A stretch of DNA of 64,000 nt from Beverwykella pulmonaria (lineage: Eukaryota; Ascomycota; Dothideomycetes; Pleosporales; Melanommataceae), in assembly GCA_001599595.1 (NCBI GenBank), contig BCHH01000015.1, positions 897,431-961,430 of the forward strand. The letters run 5' to 3'. Positions 32,993 to 44,150 of the stretch are shown here, in pieces. The notes beneath the pieces are model-generated. The model had not been told where the DNA came from. It made no database searches and was given only the letters and a program-made list of their open reading frames with translations. Every line of letters begins with the position of its first letter. Position 1 is the stretch's first letter. The translations under genes and the position numbers were made by a program.

Positions 32993-34420
32993 CTACTTGG
33001 ATGCGGCGAGAACTTCGTCTACCATTAGACCACACGACCCCAGATAGTTCTTCGCATCGCACAGATCGCTCAACATGTCGTTTGATATTTTCCCCGTGAT
33101 GTCTTCCCGCTTTTGCAGTGCTGCCAATAAGGTCGTGTCGTTTTCAATGCTGTCTTTGCATGCTTCATATACAACATCGTGAGCAACTTGTCGTCCCACA
33201 TGTGGAGCCAGCCCCATCATGACTGCTTCGGCTACGATCAGCCCACGAGTAGAGTACAGATTTTCGAGCATCTTCTTCGGATTCACGACAAGTCCCGAAA
33301 GAGCAAAGTCGGCCTGATTAAGCGCGCCCACTGCGATGACGAAGCTCTCTGGGACAGCCACCCATTCCAAGTGCCATGGCCCCGAAGCACGTTCGAAGTC
33401 GGACACCATGCCATCAAGGACTAGTCCAGCGTTTGAGCGGAGGATCTTCGAAGCGGCTAGAATGACCTCGCTTGAGATTGGATTGCGTTTCTGCGGCATT
33501 GTTGAAGAAGATCCACGATGCAAGACGAAAGGCTCTGACACTTCGGAAAGCTCGTTAGACGACATGATGATGATGTCGAGCGCGAGCTTGCCCAGACTAC
33601 CACCTACGAGGGCCAGGTAATTGGTAATTTCTGCTACACCATCTCGCGCAACATGCCACGTAATTGGGGGGTCAGTCAGGCCGAGATCTCTGGCCATCTC
33701 TTTTCGAACTCGAATGCCATCATCTCCTGACCCCAAAGAAGCCAATGAGCCTGCGGCACCTCCAAACTGAACCATCAGTGCGCGTGGCTTGAGCTGCTCA
33801 AGACGTTCCAAGTGGCGCTGGAATCCAGATAACCAAATCGCACACTTGTGGCCGAATGTAATCGGCAAGGCGTGCTGTAGATGGGTGCGACCAGCCATTG
33901 GAGTATCGCGGTGCTTCCTGGAAAGGAACTCAAGGTTCTTTATGACAGAGCGGAGTGTTTTCTCGACAATGCCCAATCCCTCCTTCATTTGGAGGATACT
34001 CGCGAGATCCATAATGTCCTGGGTCGTAGCTCCCCAATGCACGTACCGTCCGGCCTCATCGCCACATATAGCTGACAGTTGTCGTACCAAAGGGAAGATA
34101 GGATATCCAACGATTTCAGTTTCTTGACGCAGCCTATCGAAGTCCAATTCGGCGCCTTTTGCCTTGGATGTCACAATTCCGCCGATATGCGATGGGATGA
34201 CATTGCAATGTGATTGTGCTCGTGCCAGTGCTGTCTCGGCATCAACGCATCGATTTAGGTAGGCTCTATCATCGAAGACTTTCCGGATTTCCTCTGTCCC
34301 AAATAGAGTCCTGAAAATGGCCGAGTCGATGGCGCTTACGCTTCCTAAAGAGCGGTGGGGCTGCTGGAAAGCTGGAAATTTGGGAATCGCCCGCAGTGAG
34401 GCACGGCGAAGCATGAACAT
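32993..34420 (-). CDS. 3-carboxy-cis,cis-muconate cycloisomerase (PcaB-type), mitochondrial leader
   Basis: An intronless frame of 475 residues from ATG 34420 (MFMLRRASLRAIPKFPAFQQPHRS, presequence-like). The frame stays open to an ATG at 34681, but the added part is not protein-like. Fumarase/adenylosuccinate-lyase superfamily motifs: ETALARAQ, WGATTQDIMD, GRTHLQHALPITFG, WHVARDGVAE, and the catalytic signature GSSSTMPQKRNP. The C-terminal half (WHLEWVAVPESF, GLIVAEAVMMGLAPHVGRQVAHDVVY) is characteristic of bacterial PcaB. The usual fungal 3-carboxymuconate enzyme is an unrelated beta-propeller. The product would be a muconolactone entering the beta-ketoadipate route. The lack of introns hints at bacterial origin. 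Confidence 0.88.
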   Translation of the reverse strand: MFMLRRASLRAIPKFPAFQQPHRSLGSVSAIDSAIFRTLFGTEEIRKVFDDRAYLNRCVDAETALARAQSHCNVIPSHIGGIVTSKAKGAELDFDRLRQETEIVGYPIFPLVRQLSAICGDEAGRYVHWGATTQDIMDLASILQMKEGLGIVEKTLRSVIKNLEFLSRKHRDTPMAGRTHLQHALPITFGHKCAIWLSGFQRHLERLEQLKPRALMVQFGGAAGSLASLGSGDDGIRVRKEMARDLGLTDPPITWHVARDGVAEITNYLALVGGSLGKLALDIIIMSSNELSEVSEPFVLHRGSSSTMPQKRNPISSEVILAASKILRSNAGLVLDGMVSDFERASGPWHLEWVAVPESFVIAVGALNQADFALSGLVVNPKKMLENLYSTRGLIVAEAVMMGLAPHVGRQVAHDVVYEACKDSIENDTTLLAALQKREDITGKISNDMLSDLCDAKNYLGSCGLMVDEVLAASK

Positions 34421-34824
34421 GACTGAACGCTCAATTGCAGTAAATATGTGAAGATAAGATATGTGGAAAGAGAACCAAACCGAAAAGCACGCAAAAGCAA
34501 CAAACAATGCAGAACAGGGACAAACGGATGTAAATGTGGTGGGACTTGGAGAGCTTTTGGGACCGTGTGGGGAAAACGGAAGGGTGCCGATGCCGGTCTG
34601 TGCAACGTTAGCGGTCCCGAAGAGGGAAGGGGGGCAAGTGATTCTAGTCGCGCCATTTTCGTGGTTTGCGTCTGTGGACATTCATCTATCAAGGAGTTTT
34701 CATCAAGTTTTCATCAAGTCTATCATCAAGATATCTTCATGTGGTATTGCTGTCTAGACGATGGCAACTCCTGAAGCCAGCTTCTCTCAAAGGAGATGCA
34801 TTCATCGCTTTTTGCAATGCCTTG
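34421..34824. other. Promoter of the PcaB-like gene
   Basis: 404 bp with TGTGGGG at 34,566-34,572 (146 bp upstream of the start) and ATGTGGTGGGA at 34,534. TCATCAAG repeats occur at about 34,698-34,730. Confidence 0.5.
34566..34572 (+). promoter_or_regulatory. TGTGGGG site, PcaB-like promoter
   Basis: ACCGTGTGGGGAAAACG, about 146 bp upstream of the start codon. Confidence 0.45.
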
Positions 34825-36151
34825 TCATGATTCCCGGATGAACAGCGACGCGACTCCCTGCCCTGTACTGGCGCACATGCTTACAATTCCGACCTCCTTG
34901 TCCTGCCGACGCAGCTCAGCAAAGAGTGTTGCCGTTTGGCGAGCACCGGTCGCGCCTGTTGGATGTCCAAGGGCGATAGCACCTCCGTTCGGGTTGACTT
35001 TCTCTTCATCCAAGCCCAGAGCTCGAATACACGCTAGGGTCTGACTTGCAAAAGCCTCATTCAACTCGATAATATCCACATCTTTCTGCTCGATTCCAGT
35101 GTACTTGTAGAGCGCTGGTATCGAAAAGACAGGGCCAATTCCCATCTCATCTGGTGCACACCCGCTAATCTGAGTTCCAACAAAGCGTCCCAGGGGCTTG
35201 AGTCCACGGTCCTCGGCCCATGACCGCCTGGCGAGAATTGTGGACGACGCGCCGTCCGAAATTTGAGAGCTGCCATGTCATTAGCATCACCACCTTCTAA
35301 ACAAGGGGTATTCACATACGAGTTACCTGCAGTGCTCTTTCCATTTTCTCCAAATACCGGCTTGAGTGTGGATACTTTCTCAAACGTCAAGCCATGTCTT
35401 ATACCATCGTCTTTTGTCACTTCAAATCCTGAGAGCTGGCCTGCCTCATCCATTCGTGGCACGGTCACAGGGACGATTTCCCAGTCGAATCGTCCCTCCT
35501 TCTGGGCCCGACTTGCTCGTCCATGACTTCGAACCGCGTACTCGTCTTGCGATTTCCGGTCTATTTTGTATCTCTCGGCGACGTTTTCTGATGTGATTCC
35601 CATGGGCATGAGGCAGTCCAATGCATCCTTGACTTGGGAACCTCGAAGAGTTGGAGATACATCTGCTGGAACCCCACGCGTGCCATAATTCCTGGACATG
35701 CTCTCTACGCCTCCTGCGAGTCCTACGTCGATCTGACCAACCATGATAGCATGTGAAATGTGGGTGATGGCCTGGAGACTACTGGAACATTGACGATTGA
35801 CAGTGTGGAACGTCGTCGTATTCGGAAATCCAGCGTGATTGAGTGCCATTCGGCCAGTTTTTGCGAATCCGAGTTCTGCCAGCACGTTTCCTATCATCGC
35901 GTCGTTCACATCGCCCGGCTGGATCTGAGCCCGTTGCACGGCGGCTTTCATCACCTGCGTTTGTTCAGCCTTGTTCGTTCGTATCTCAATCCCATCGTTC
36001 CACTCACAGGCATGAGGATATCCTCCGGATGCGCATCTTTATAGCCGCCTTTGAAGCTGCGATTGATTGGCGATCTCACCGCGGACAAAAGTACAACATC
36101 GTTCGGGCTTTTCTGAAACACATTACGAGCGGCTCTGTTGAAAACTGCCAT
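34825..36151 (-). CDS. 3-ketoacyl-CoA (beta-ketoadipyl-CoA-type) thiolase
   Basis: ATG 36151 (MAVFNRAARNVFQKSPNDVV). Exon 1 ends DAHPEDILMP (donor GTGAGT). Exon 2 begins VMKAAVQRAQ and carries the acyl-accepting cysteine in NRQCSSSLQAI and GLAGGVESMSRNYG. An intron with GTATGT donor at about 35,319 joins AGNS to SQISDGASST. The final part has NEAFASQTLACIRALG, GGAIALGHPTGATGARQ and the second catalytic Cys in CASTGQG. The C-terminus, FIRES, is not a PTS1, and no clear PTS2 is seen. The basic N-terminus may be mitochondrial. It would cleave a 3-oxoacyl-CoA such as beta-ketoadipyl-CoA to acetyl-CoA and succinyl-CoA. It is divergent from the reductase gene 270 bp away. Confidence 0.9.
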
Positions 36152-36421
36152 CCTCAAAACTCAGTATCTGAACGCAAAGATCCTGACATATTCACACGTG
36201 TACATCAAATTTCGTTTCTGGGTCGACGAAACTGCCGCTTTAGCTCCGTGATGCAGGCACAGTGGCGGGGCACATATGTATGTGGGGCGAGGTCGGAGCT
36301 ACCCCTCCATGGCGAATTGTGAAGCCTCACAATAATGCAGCTTACTGGTTCGGGACTTTCGCAAGTCAAGTGAGGAAATTCTGAATTCTGTCACGCAACA
36401 CCACCGACACCGTGTTTGAAG
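36152..36421. promoter_or_regulatory. Shared divergent promoter, thiolase / reductase
   Basis: 270 bp between start codons. TGTGGGG at 36,281-36,287 (in ATGTATGTGGGGCGAGG) sits near the middle, and GGCGGGGC lies just before at 36,265. One site could serve both genes. Confidence 0.55.
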
Positions 36422-37882
36422 ATGACTTTGCCAAGCAAATACCAGAATGGGAGCGTTGACTCCTCCCTGAAGGGAACATATCGAGCTTCACCAGTCAAGC
36501 TTATGATATATGGAAGAGGTATATCTCAGCTCCCGGTTCATCCGTGCAAGCTAATTCATTTAAACAGGCACAAGCAAACAGCTGGCAGACGTCGTTGCGG
36601 AGCTCGGAGGAACTAAAGCGTTCATCATAACAGGACGATCGCTGTACGAGAAGACTCCGGTTATCAAGGACATTGAGAAGAGCTTGGGTTCGATCCACGG
36701 AGGGACATACAGCAAAATCGGGCAACATGCGTTAGCAGACGATCGAAAAAAAATGCTGAAGTAGAGTCACTAACCTGAGAACAGACCAATTGGCGACATT
36801 CGTGAAGCAACGGCCTTGATGGCAAAATCCGGATGCGATGTTCTGGTATCAATAGGTGGAGGTTCTCCTATTGACTCTGCAAAGGCCATCGCATACAACA
36901 TTCACCAGGAAACCGGAAAGTGGGTTCCGAGCATCGCCGTTCCCACCACATTGAGTGTGGCGGAAACGACACAGAATGCTGGCTTCACGACGGAAGAGCT
37001 GCACAAGATTGCAGTAAGCCATCCTGAGCTTGTGCCCAAAGGTAAGGTCATGATCAACATTCCGCAGAGTGAGCTAAAATTCTCCAGCTGTCGTCTACGA
37101 CGGTGATATTGCTATTCACACTCCCCTGAACCTCTGGACTAGTACGGGCGTAAGTAAATGACAACGCAACTCCATGAGTTAGGTAACATTGCTAATAGAA
37201 TTTAGATACGCTCATTAGACCACGCCGTCGAACTTATGTACCACCCGCTTGCATCTGAGATCCCCACCAAGCGCATGTGTCTTGAAGCTATCAAGGACCT
37301 GTTCACTTACCTTCCGCAATCCAAATCCGACCCCAATGATGCCGATATTCGCACCAGGCTCTTCCTCGCTTGCTACTCCTCGCTTTTCCCTTTCCTCTAC
37401 ACCGGTGGCGTCGGTCTCAGTCACAGCATTGGACACGCTATTGGGGCAACATATGCCATCCCACATGGAATCACTAGCTGCTTGAGCCTGTCGCCTACGG
37501 TTCACTTCAAAGCGAGCAACCCGGAAGAGGCGAAGCAGATTGCGAGAATTATCCCCTACATTGGGAAGCAGAGCACTGGCAGTGATGAGAAGGATTCCCA
37601 TATTGTGGGAGATGCAATTGCAGAGTTGGTGGAAACGCTAGGACATAAGACTAGCCTGACAGCTGTAAGTGTTCCTTTCTAAGTTATTGACGCCTTGTTG
37701 ATAGCCGTGTAGTACAAAGTCCCGATTGGTGATGCAGAAGAGGAAGCGATTGCGACTCGCGCGCTTCATAGCAAGGAGCACAAGGATTTTGCTAACTGTA
37801 AGTTCTCTATCATTCATTTCACAAATTGCTTGACAACTAACTTTTGGAAATAGTGAAAGAAATTGTGCATAATCTGTACTAA
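36422..37882 (+). CDS. Maleylacetate reductase-like iron-type alcohol dehydrogenase
   Basis: Seven exons: 36422-36518, 36568-36730, 36785-37041, 37088-37149, 37206-37664, 37713-37797 and 37854-37882, giving 383 residues. The NAD(P) domain has SLYEKTPVIKDIEK and DVLVSIGGGSPIDSAKAIAY. The PTTLSVAETTQNAGFT segment resembles maleylacetate reductases. The metal/substrate region is SLDHAVELMYHPLAS followed by GGVGLSHSIGHAIGATYAIPHG. Maleylacetate reductases turn the hydroxyquinol cleavage product into beta-ketoadipate, which fits the CoA-transferase and thiolase next door. The alternative is another iron-type alcohol dehydrogenase. All junctions join in frame, so it looks functional. Confidence 0.87.
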
Positions 37883-38482
37883 GTTGTGGTTCCTGATTTT
37901 CCTGTATATGCGTAGTCCAAACTTTGGGTGATGATACTGTCTCGACAATTGCACTCTGCAGGCCGCCAGTCATACCCGACGCAATCACCCATCCGTGACG
38001 TTTCTCTAGGAGCTTATCCAGGCTTCATAATCCTCTTAAAAACATTCACCCAGCTCACTCAATCCGTGCCGAACTCCCTCTCCAAAATTTCTTACTCGGT
38101 CATAACCCGGATAATGGCTCTTCCACCACATAATGTGGAGGGCTTGGCGGGTCGGAAGTTCCGCTAGTCAGCTTTTAGTACACCGATGCATTTGCCGTGC
38201 CGATGCCGGGGCCAGAATGCATACCCTCAAAACGTCGTGTGGGGGACCTTAGCTCCGCAACGAAAAAGTGTAGATTCAACATATCGCATTGCAGGTTTGT
38301 TAATTGAGGAGTGCGGAGCCGCTGGAAGATTGAATTCTCTGCTCTACAGCTTGTGATTCAATTTCGAGTCGACGCTCCAGTCTTGACCCCGGAGTCTTTA
38401 GTTTTGTAGTGTTTAGAGCGCTCTGAAGCACTCTGGAGGGTTTGCTGCAGTTTTTCACGATTCAAACACCACAACACCCATA
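37883..38482. other. Promoter of the SCOT-type CoA-transferase
   Basis: 600 bp with no gene. TGTGGGG at 38,238-38,244, and GTGCGGAGCC at 38,311, the reverse complement of the CTCCGCAC seen twice before the P450. Confidence 0.5.
38238..38244 (+). promoter_or_regulatory. TGTGGGG site, SCOT-type promoter
   Basis: GTCGTGTGGGGGACC, about 240 bp upstream of the start codon. Confidence 0.45.
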
Positions 38483-40216
38483 ATGCAACGCACATTTCTC
38501 TTCGCTGCGCGCCGCAGCGGCCCAGCAACCCGTTATTTCTCATCTTCTTCCCTGCGCCCCGCAATCAACAAAATCTACCCTTCGGCCTCAGAAGCCCTCA
38601 AAGACATGAAATCCGACACCACGGTCCTTGTCGGCGGCTTCGGCTTCTCCGGCGTGCCCAACACGCTCATCAACGCACTCCGCGATCGAAAAGACCTCAA
38701 AAACTTTACAGTTGTCAGCAATAATGCGGGAATGCCGGGAGTGGGGTTGGGGCAGTTGCTAGATACCAAGCAGATTGGGAAAATGATAGCGAGTTATATT
38801 GGCGATAATAAGACATTTGAGAAAATGTATTTAAAGGGCGAGTTGGATTTGGAACTCACGCCCCAGGGGAGTATTGCGGAGAAGTGTGCGGCGGGAGCCG
38901 CGGGCGTGCCGGCTTTTTATACACCAGCGGCTTATGGGACGATTGGTATGTGAGAACAAACCTAAATTTGATCTTGGATTTGGGCAGTTAGAGAGTGGAG
39001 AAAGAAGAAACACTAATGATCTCACAGTCCAAACGGGCGAACTCCCCGTGCGCTACAACACCGACGGCACTATCGCGAAAATGGCGCCTCCCAAAGAAAC
39101 CCGCGAATTCAACGGCAAAGCCTACGTGATGGAAGAAGCCATCTTTGGCGACTACGCCTTTGTCAAAGTCGCAAAAGCCGATAGATTAGGCAACTGTCAG
39201 TTTCGCAAGGCACAGAACAACTTCAACGAAGCAATGGGCAAGAATGCAAAGGTCACAATTGTGGAGGCGGACGAAATCGTCGAGGATGGTGTGATTTCCC
39301 CTGAAGATATTCACTTGCAGGGGATCTATGTAAAGAGAGTTATTAAGAGTACAGAAGGGAAGGAGATTGAGAGGTTGGTGTATTGGAAGGATCCTGAAGA
39401 GCAGAAAAAGGCGCTGTTGGAAGGGGGTAAGGATCATCTGTAACCCGCATATAGTCTTGATCATTATCTGACACCATCGGCAGGTTCATCAGAGACCTCA
39501 CAGAAGCGCGAACGAATCATCAAGCGCGCAGCCCAGGAGCTCAAAGACGGCATGTACGTTAATCTTGGCATCGGCATGCCACTCGCAGCTCCTGCCTTCC
39601 TCCCCGAAGGCGTCGAAATCATCCTGGAATCCGAGAACGGAATCCTTGGCATGGGCGGATATCCTAGACCTGGCGAGGAGGACCCGGACCTAATCAATGC
39701 TGGAAAGGAGACTGTAACGTTGATCAAGGGCGCGGCGACATTCGGGAGCCATGAGAGCTTTGGAATGATCAGAGCGGGACGGATCGATGTCGCGATGCTG
39801 GGCGCTATGCAGGTCAACACATATGGAGGTACGTCTCATCTATTCAACGCACGGCAGTAGATGCTGACTTGATTTGTTTGGAAACAGACCTCGCAAACTT
39901 CATGCTCCCCGGCAAAGTAAAAGGCATCGGCGGTGCCATGGATCTGGTCGCGAACCCCACCCAAACCAAAGTCGTCATCACCATGGAGCATGTGGACAAG
40001 AAGGGCAACCCCAAGATCCTCAACCAATGCACGTTCCCGCTCACAGGCCAGAAATGCGTCTCAACTATCATCACCGACCTCGCGGTATTTGATGTTGATA
40101 GACTTGAAGGGCTGACGCTCAAGGAATATGCCAAGGGCGTCACTGTGGAGGAGATAAAAGCGAAGACAGAGGCACCCTTCAAAGTTGCTGATGATCTGAA
40201 GGAAATGTCGATATGA
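38483..40216 (+). CDS. Succinyl-CoA:3-oxoacid CoA-transferase (SCOT/beta-ketoadipate type), mitochondrial
   Basis: Four exons, 38483-38945, 39028-39426, 39484-39828 and 39888-40216, give 511 residues. The leader [20 protein letters not shown] is a clear mitochondrial presequence. The subunit A part has [30 protein letters not shown] and [25 protein letters not shown] segments. Subunit B has [17 protein letters not shown] and the catalytic glutamate in [11 protein letters not shown], then [20 protein letters not shown]. The two bacterial-type subunits are fused, as in eukaryotic SCOT. It would move CoA from succinyl-CoA to acetoacetate or beta-ketoadipate. In this cluster beta-ketoadipate is the more natural acceptor (inference). 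Confidence 0.93.
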
Positions 40217-40319
40217 GCTGTTCTTAGACTTTTTGCATTTGATATAGATTGTAGCGTTGGCGTTGGAACATTTTGAACAAAGCATTCTTCATTGTCTCTT
40301 TCATCTACTTTCATCACCG

Positions 40320-41322
40320 CTATTTACTCCCTCCCTCCACCCCCTCCAACGTCAAATACGCCTTCCCCGGTTTATCCTCACTGATATCCCCCCAAGCACT
40401 CCAATGCTTTCCAACCAACTTCCTCCCCTCAACCTCATCCGCAATTGCAATCGCCATATCCGCAACACTAATCCCCGTCAATCTCCCCTCGAACATACTC
40501 TCCCCCTCTTTCTGCTCCCCTGCCAACACCATATCATCCACACTAACCTCGTAGCTCCCCGTCCTCTTTCCGGGTCGATATAACGCAGAAGGCGACACAA
40601 AGCTCCACGTAAAACTCGTATTCCCATCAAAGAACATATACGCCGTGCGCCCGGCTTTGATGAAATCCGTTGCTTTATCCTTCTTTTTAATCCCCTCCTC
40701 ATACTCTTTAATCACTTGCACATCCTGCGCAGTGACTTTTCCTTCTCGCTCAGCGATCCGTGCGTTGCGGTACTCACGCAGCGCGGTGCCCATGATCCCG
40801 AGCCGCTCTTCCATGTACGCGATGTGAGCTTCGGAGGTGGCGATTGCGCGCCGGTACGCCATGAAGAAATCTGGGTGGTCAACGCAAGATTCCAGTGTGC
40901 CGGGAACGTGTAGGGAGCCGGCCCCCCCAACGAAGAGGAAATACTGCACTGGGGAGCGTTTTACTGCTAGCACCATTTTTCGGACAGTTTCTAGGAAGGG
41001 CACTGATTTTGTTAGCATCGAAATTCTGGAATTCGCAATTGGTGTAAGTACTGTATAGCAGCGCATCCGCGCCTGCGGTATGCGGACCGTATTCCGACAC
41101 TAAGACATCGATGCCTTCAAATTGCTTTGCAAGTTCTGCAATTGAACCTTCGTCGATGTCGACGGGACGTGGGATGTAACGCGGGTGAGAACCGAGTTTT
41201 TGCGGGTTTCGCGAAATTCCAATGACCGTGTGGCCGCGGTTCAGTAGCTCGACGCAAAGGTAGGATCCCCCGAAGCCTGCGGGGCCGATTACGCCTACGC
41301 GGAGGGGTGTTGAATGGGGCAT
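40320..41322 (-). CDS. NmrA/SDR-type NAD(P)-binding protein
   Basis: ATG 41322 (MPHSTPLRVGVIGPAGFGGS) begins a Rossmann fold with the glycine-rich loop GPAGFGGSYLC, then GHTVIGISRNPQKLGSH and DVLVSEYGPH. After an intron at about 41,000-41,060 it continues VRKMVLAVKRSPVQYFLFVGGAG, YMEERLGIMG, GRTAYMFFDGNTSFTWSFVSPSALYRPGKR and DMAIAIADEVEG. This fits atypical short-chain epimerase/NmrA-like reductases. No Tyr-x3-Lys catalytic pair is evident, so it may bind cofactor or catalyse isomerisation or reduction. Substrate unknown. It shares an upstream region with the divergent dehydrogenase gene. Confidence 0.8.
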
Positions 41323-41859
41323 CGTGGATCGTGACAATGGAACGAAAATGTGGTGAGGCCGTAAAAAGTGTAGATATGTGCATGCGAAGTAACTGACGAA
41401 CCTGGAAGTTGATGTTTGATATGACGGTCTGAGATATACCTAGGTAAACGAGATACTGCCCCTGCATAGCGTACCTTTATGGAGATCTGCTGCCCCGCAC
41501 TATGCATATATTACTCCACGGCGACATCATAATTCACTGATGCTGCATTGCTCAGTGCTTACGGTAGCAAAGTCTAGATTCTTCAGAACTCTGTTGTGTA
41601 GTCATCTTCCGTCTTGAATTTGACTTTTACTGCTTTGTCAAGTCTTGATTGACAATTGCAAGAATGAAGATGTTGGGGTACAATATGGAGAAATGAGGGG
41701 AACATGTGGGGCAGAAGCTTGAACGTGCCTGGACTAGTTGCACCCAGACACTGACAGCATTTGCATTCATTGCATAAACATACAATCTGTAAACAATCAG
41801 ATTTACCACTGAAACTTTTTAGTATCTTCCACACAACTTTTTGAGCACCTGGGCTCAAC
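41323..41859. promoter_or_regulatory. Shared divergent promoter, NmrA-like / dehydrogenase
   Basis: 537 bp between start codons. TGTGGGG at 41,705-41,711 (GGGAACATGTGGGGCAG) lies 150 bp from the dehydrogenase start. Confidence 0.5.
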
Positions 41860-42966
41860 ATGGCGGAAAACTACGCCTTCATTGGTCCTTCCTCCCATAC
41901 TCACATACCAACCCCAACTAACCCCCCCAGGTCTCGGGGCAATGGGCTACGCTATGGCCTCCAATATCCGCAAAAAAGCGCCCTCGAAATCTATCCTCTA
42001 CGTCAACGACATCAATGTCTCCGCCTGCGAACGCTTCAAAGCGGAATACGGCTCCTATGGCCCAATAGAAATCGTTTCCACCGCGCGCGAAGCCGCTGAA
42101 AATTCAAAAGTTCTGGTATCGATTGTACCAGGCGCTCTGGATGTGAAGAAAGTATTTCTAGATGAGAAGGACGGAGTGATAGCGAGTAAGCCGGACGAGG
42201 AAAGGGTCATGTGCGAGTGCAGTACTATTGATGTGAAGAGTACAAGAGAGGTGGGTGAGGCACTTATGAAAAAGGGGTTGGGGACTTATGTTGACACGCC
42301 AGTCTCTGTACGTCTAACATCCACCCCAAACCCTCCTCCACCGGCTAAACTACTCAGGGCGGCGTACCCGCAGCTGAGCGCGGCGACTTGAGCATGCTCA
42401 TCGGACACACTCCTCCCAGCGCCTCATCGCCCAACTCGCAGCGCCTCGAACGCGTCCTCGGTATGCTCGGGTCCCCCTCAAAATTCTTCTATCTCAACAC
42501 ACTGGGTTCCGGCCTCACCGCTAAAATCTCAAACAACTACCTCTCCGGTACGATCCTGCTCGCGACAGCCGAAGCCCTCGCCATCGGCATAAAACAAGGC
42601 CTCGACCCAAAAATGCTGTACAACGTGATCAAAGCCTCCACTGGCCAGAGCTGGATGTGCGATCACGTGCTGCCGATCCCGAACGTGGCCGAGCACTGGG
42701 TGCCGAGTAATAGCGGGTATAAGCCCGGGTTCAAGACGCAGATGATGATTAAAGATTTGGGGTTGGGGATTGAGAGTGGGAAGCAGGTGGGGATTAGACC
42801 CGTGATGGCGGAGGCCGCGATGGAGACATGGGTTGCTGCTAGTAAGGATGAGAAGTGCTTCGATAGGGATGGTAGTAGTGTGTATTTGCATATTGGGGGG
42901 CCGCTGCCTGAGGGGTATGAGGATAAGGGGAAGAAAGGCGAGAATGGAGAGTGGGTGTTTGAGTAG
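41860..42966 (+). CDS. 3-Hydroxyisobutyrate dehydrogenase-like (beta-hydroxyacid dehydrogenase) enzyme
   Basis: Exons 41860-41884, 41931-42307 and 42358-42966 give 336 residues. The 25-nt first exon encodes MAENYAFIG and joins exon 2 to form FIGLGAMGYAMASNI, the dinucleotide-binding start of the family. Its intron has an unusual GTCCTT donor. Then come VLVSIVPGALDVKKVF, CSTIDVKSTREVGE, DTPVSGGVPAAERGDLSMLIG (substrate-binding) and the catalytic lysine region GSGLTAKISNNYLSGTILLATAEAL. It should oxidise or reduce a short beta-hydroxyacid with NAD(P). Valine breakdown is the textbook role, but the location suggests a cluster-specific substrate. Confidence 0.88.
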
Positions 42967-43085
42967 ATGGTCTAGATGGTATTTCTATGCGCTGTAGAAT
43001 AATTGGAAATATTTGTGACAAATTATGCAGATAACAGACTTGAGAGATGAGATAGTGCGACAAGGAAATCTAATTGCGCAAATAG

Positions 43086-44150
43086 TCAGACACCATTGGC
43101 GCCCTTCTTCTTCATCTTATCCGCATCCCAGCTAGTGTCCTGGCTGGCGAGAAATTCCTGGCCTCGAGCCAAAACCTTACTGTTCTCCTCTCCTAGCCAT
43201 TGAGGCTCTAGAGATTGTATCGCATCCTCAATCTCATACGCTTCGCCACCAGCGATCCATAGGATCTTGCCCGCGAACGGCATCTTAGCTCCCGGGTGTG
43301 TCCTCCCTTCTTGGCTTCTGTTCGCCGTCGCGCAAAGCACGATACTTCTTGCAACGTCTTCCGGTTCGTTCTCTGGGAGCCCTAGTTTGTGCCAGCCATC
43401 CTCAATTCCTTTCACGAGCCTCGTCTCTGTTGCAGCTATTAGAGAATGTGGTAGGAACAAGGAACAAGGAACAAGGAACAAGGAGACGTACTTGTCATCC
43501 ACGGACATATGACGTTGATCCTAATACCCTCAGGAAACGCAGTCGTATGTAATCCCCTCATCAACCCTAGCACACCATGTTTACTCGCCGTATACGTCGC
43601 CAAGCCCCCGCTCTCCTTGAACCCTGCAATAGAGCTCACCAGCACCAGATCTCCTCCCTTTGACTTGTTCTTCCGCAGATAGTGCATGCCAATGCGAGCG
43701 GTGAAGATGGCGCCAGTCAAGTTGACGGCGACTTCTTTCATGCTTGGTTCGACAGAGATATCTGAGCTAGGGTCAAAGATATCCTTGTGAATTGCCATTC
43801 CAGCGTTCGCGACAACGACATTGATGCGACCGAAGATTGACTCGGCTGCTGCGAAAAGACTCAATTGGTCTGAGTACGAAGAGGTGTCGCAGTGGAGATA
43901 GCGGACATTAGGTCCGAGTTTAGATTCAAGGTCGCGGGCGGGCTCTTCGCTGATGTCGCCGAATACGACTTTGCATCCTGCGTCTGAGAACTTGTTACAA
44001 GGAAATTTCGAAGAGGGTGTGACCAATTGCGCTCTCACCAGCGAATTGGGTGACGGTACTGCGACCAATCCCCGTTGCCCCTCCAGTTAACACGACGACT
44101 TGATCTTTCAGCGTATGCAGCAACTCTGGATTGAATTGAACATGAACCAT
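43086..44150 (-). CDS. Short-chain dehydrogenase/reductase (SDR)
   Basis: ATG 44150 (MVHVQFNPELLHTLKDQVVV). The cofactor loop LTGGATGIGRS is in exon 1. After an intron with GTGAGA donor (about 44,037 to 43,983) it continues DAGCKVVFGDISEEPARDLE, CDTSSYSDQLSLF, VVVANAGMA (NAG), LVLVSSIAGF and YTASKHGVLGLM (catalytic Tyr-x3-Lys). A second intron at about 43,435-43,498 contains a GGAACAA microsatellite. The C-terminus is extended (GKILWIAGGEAYEIEDAIQS) with a basic end. The aspartate after the second strand (GDI) suggests NAD rather than NADP. The type is the 15-hydroxyprostaglandin-dehydrogenase-like fungal SDRs. Substrate unknown. Confidence 0.87.
43453..43483. repeat. GGAACAA microsatellite inside an SDR intron
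   Basis: About four copies of the 7-nt unit GGAACAA lie between splice sites of the SDR gene. The total intron is about 64 bp, so the array makes up nearly half of it. Confidence 0.8.

Noticed and set aside
34421..34681. Longer N-terminus (87 more residues) for the PcaB-like protein
   Set aside because: The added residues are not protein-like for the family, and the presequence-like start at 34,420 fits better. The promoter motif also lies inside this stretch.
39427..39483. Apparent stop splitting the SCOT gene into two proteins
   Set aside because: A clean 57-bp intron (GTAAGG...CAG) joins both halves in frame; the gene is a normal fused SCOT.
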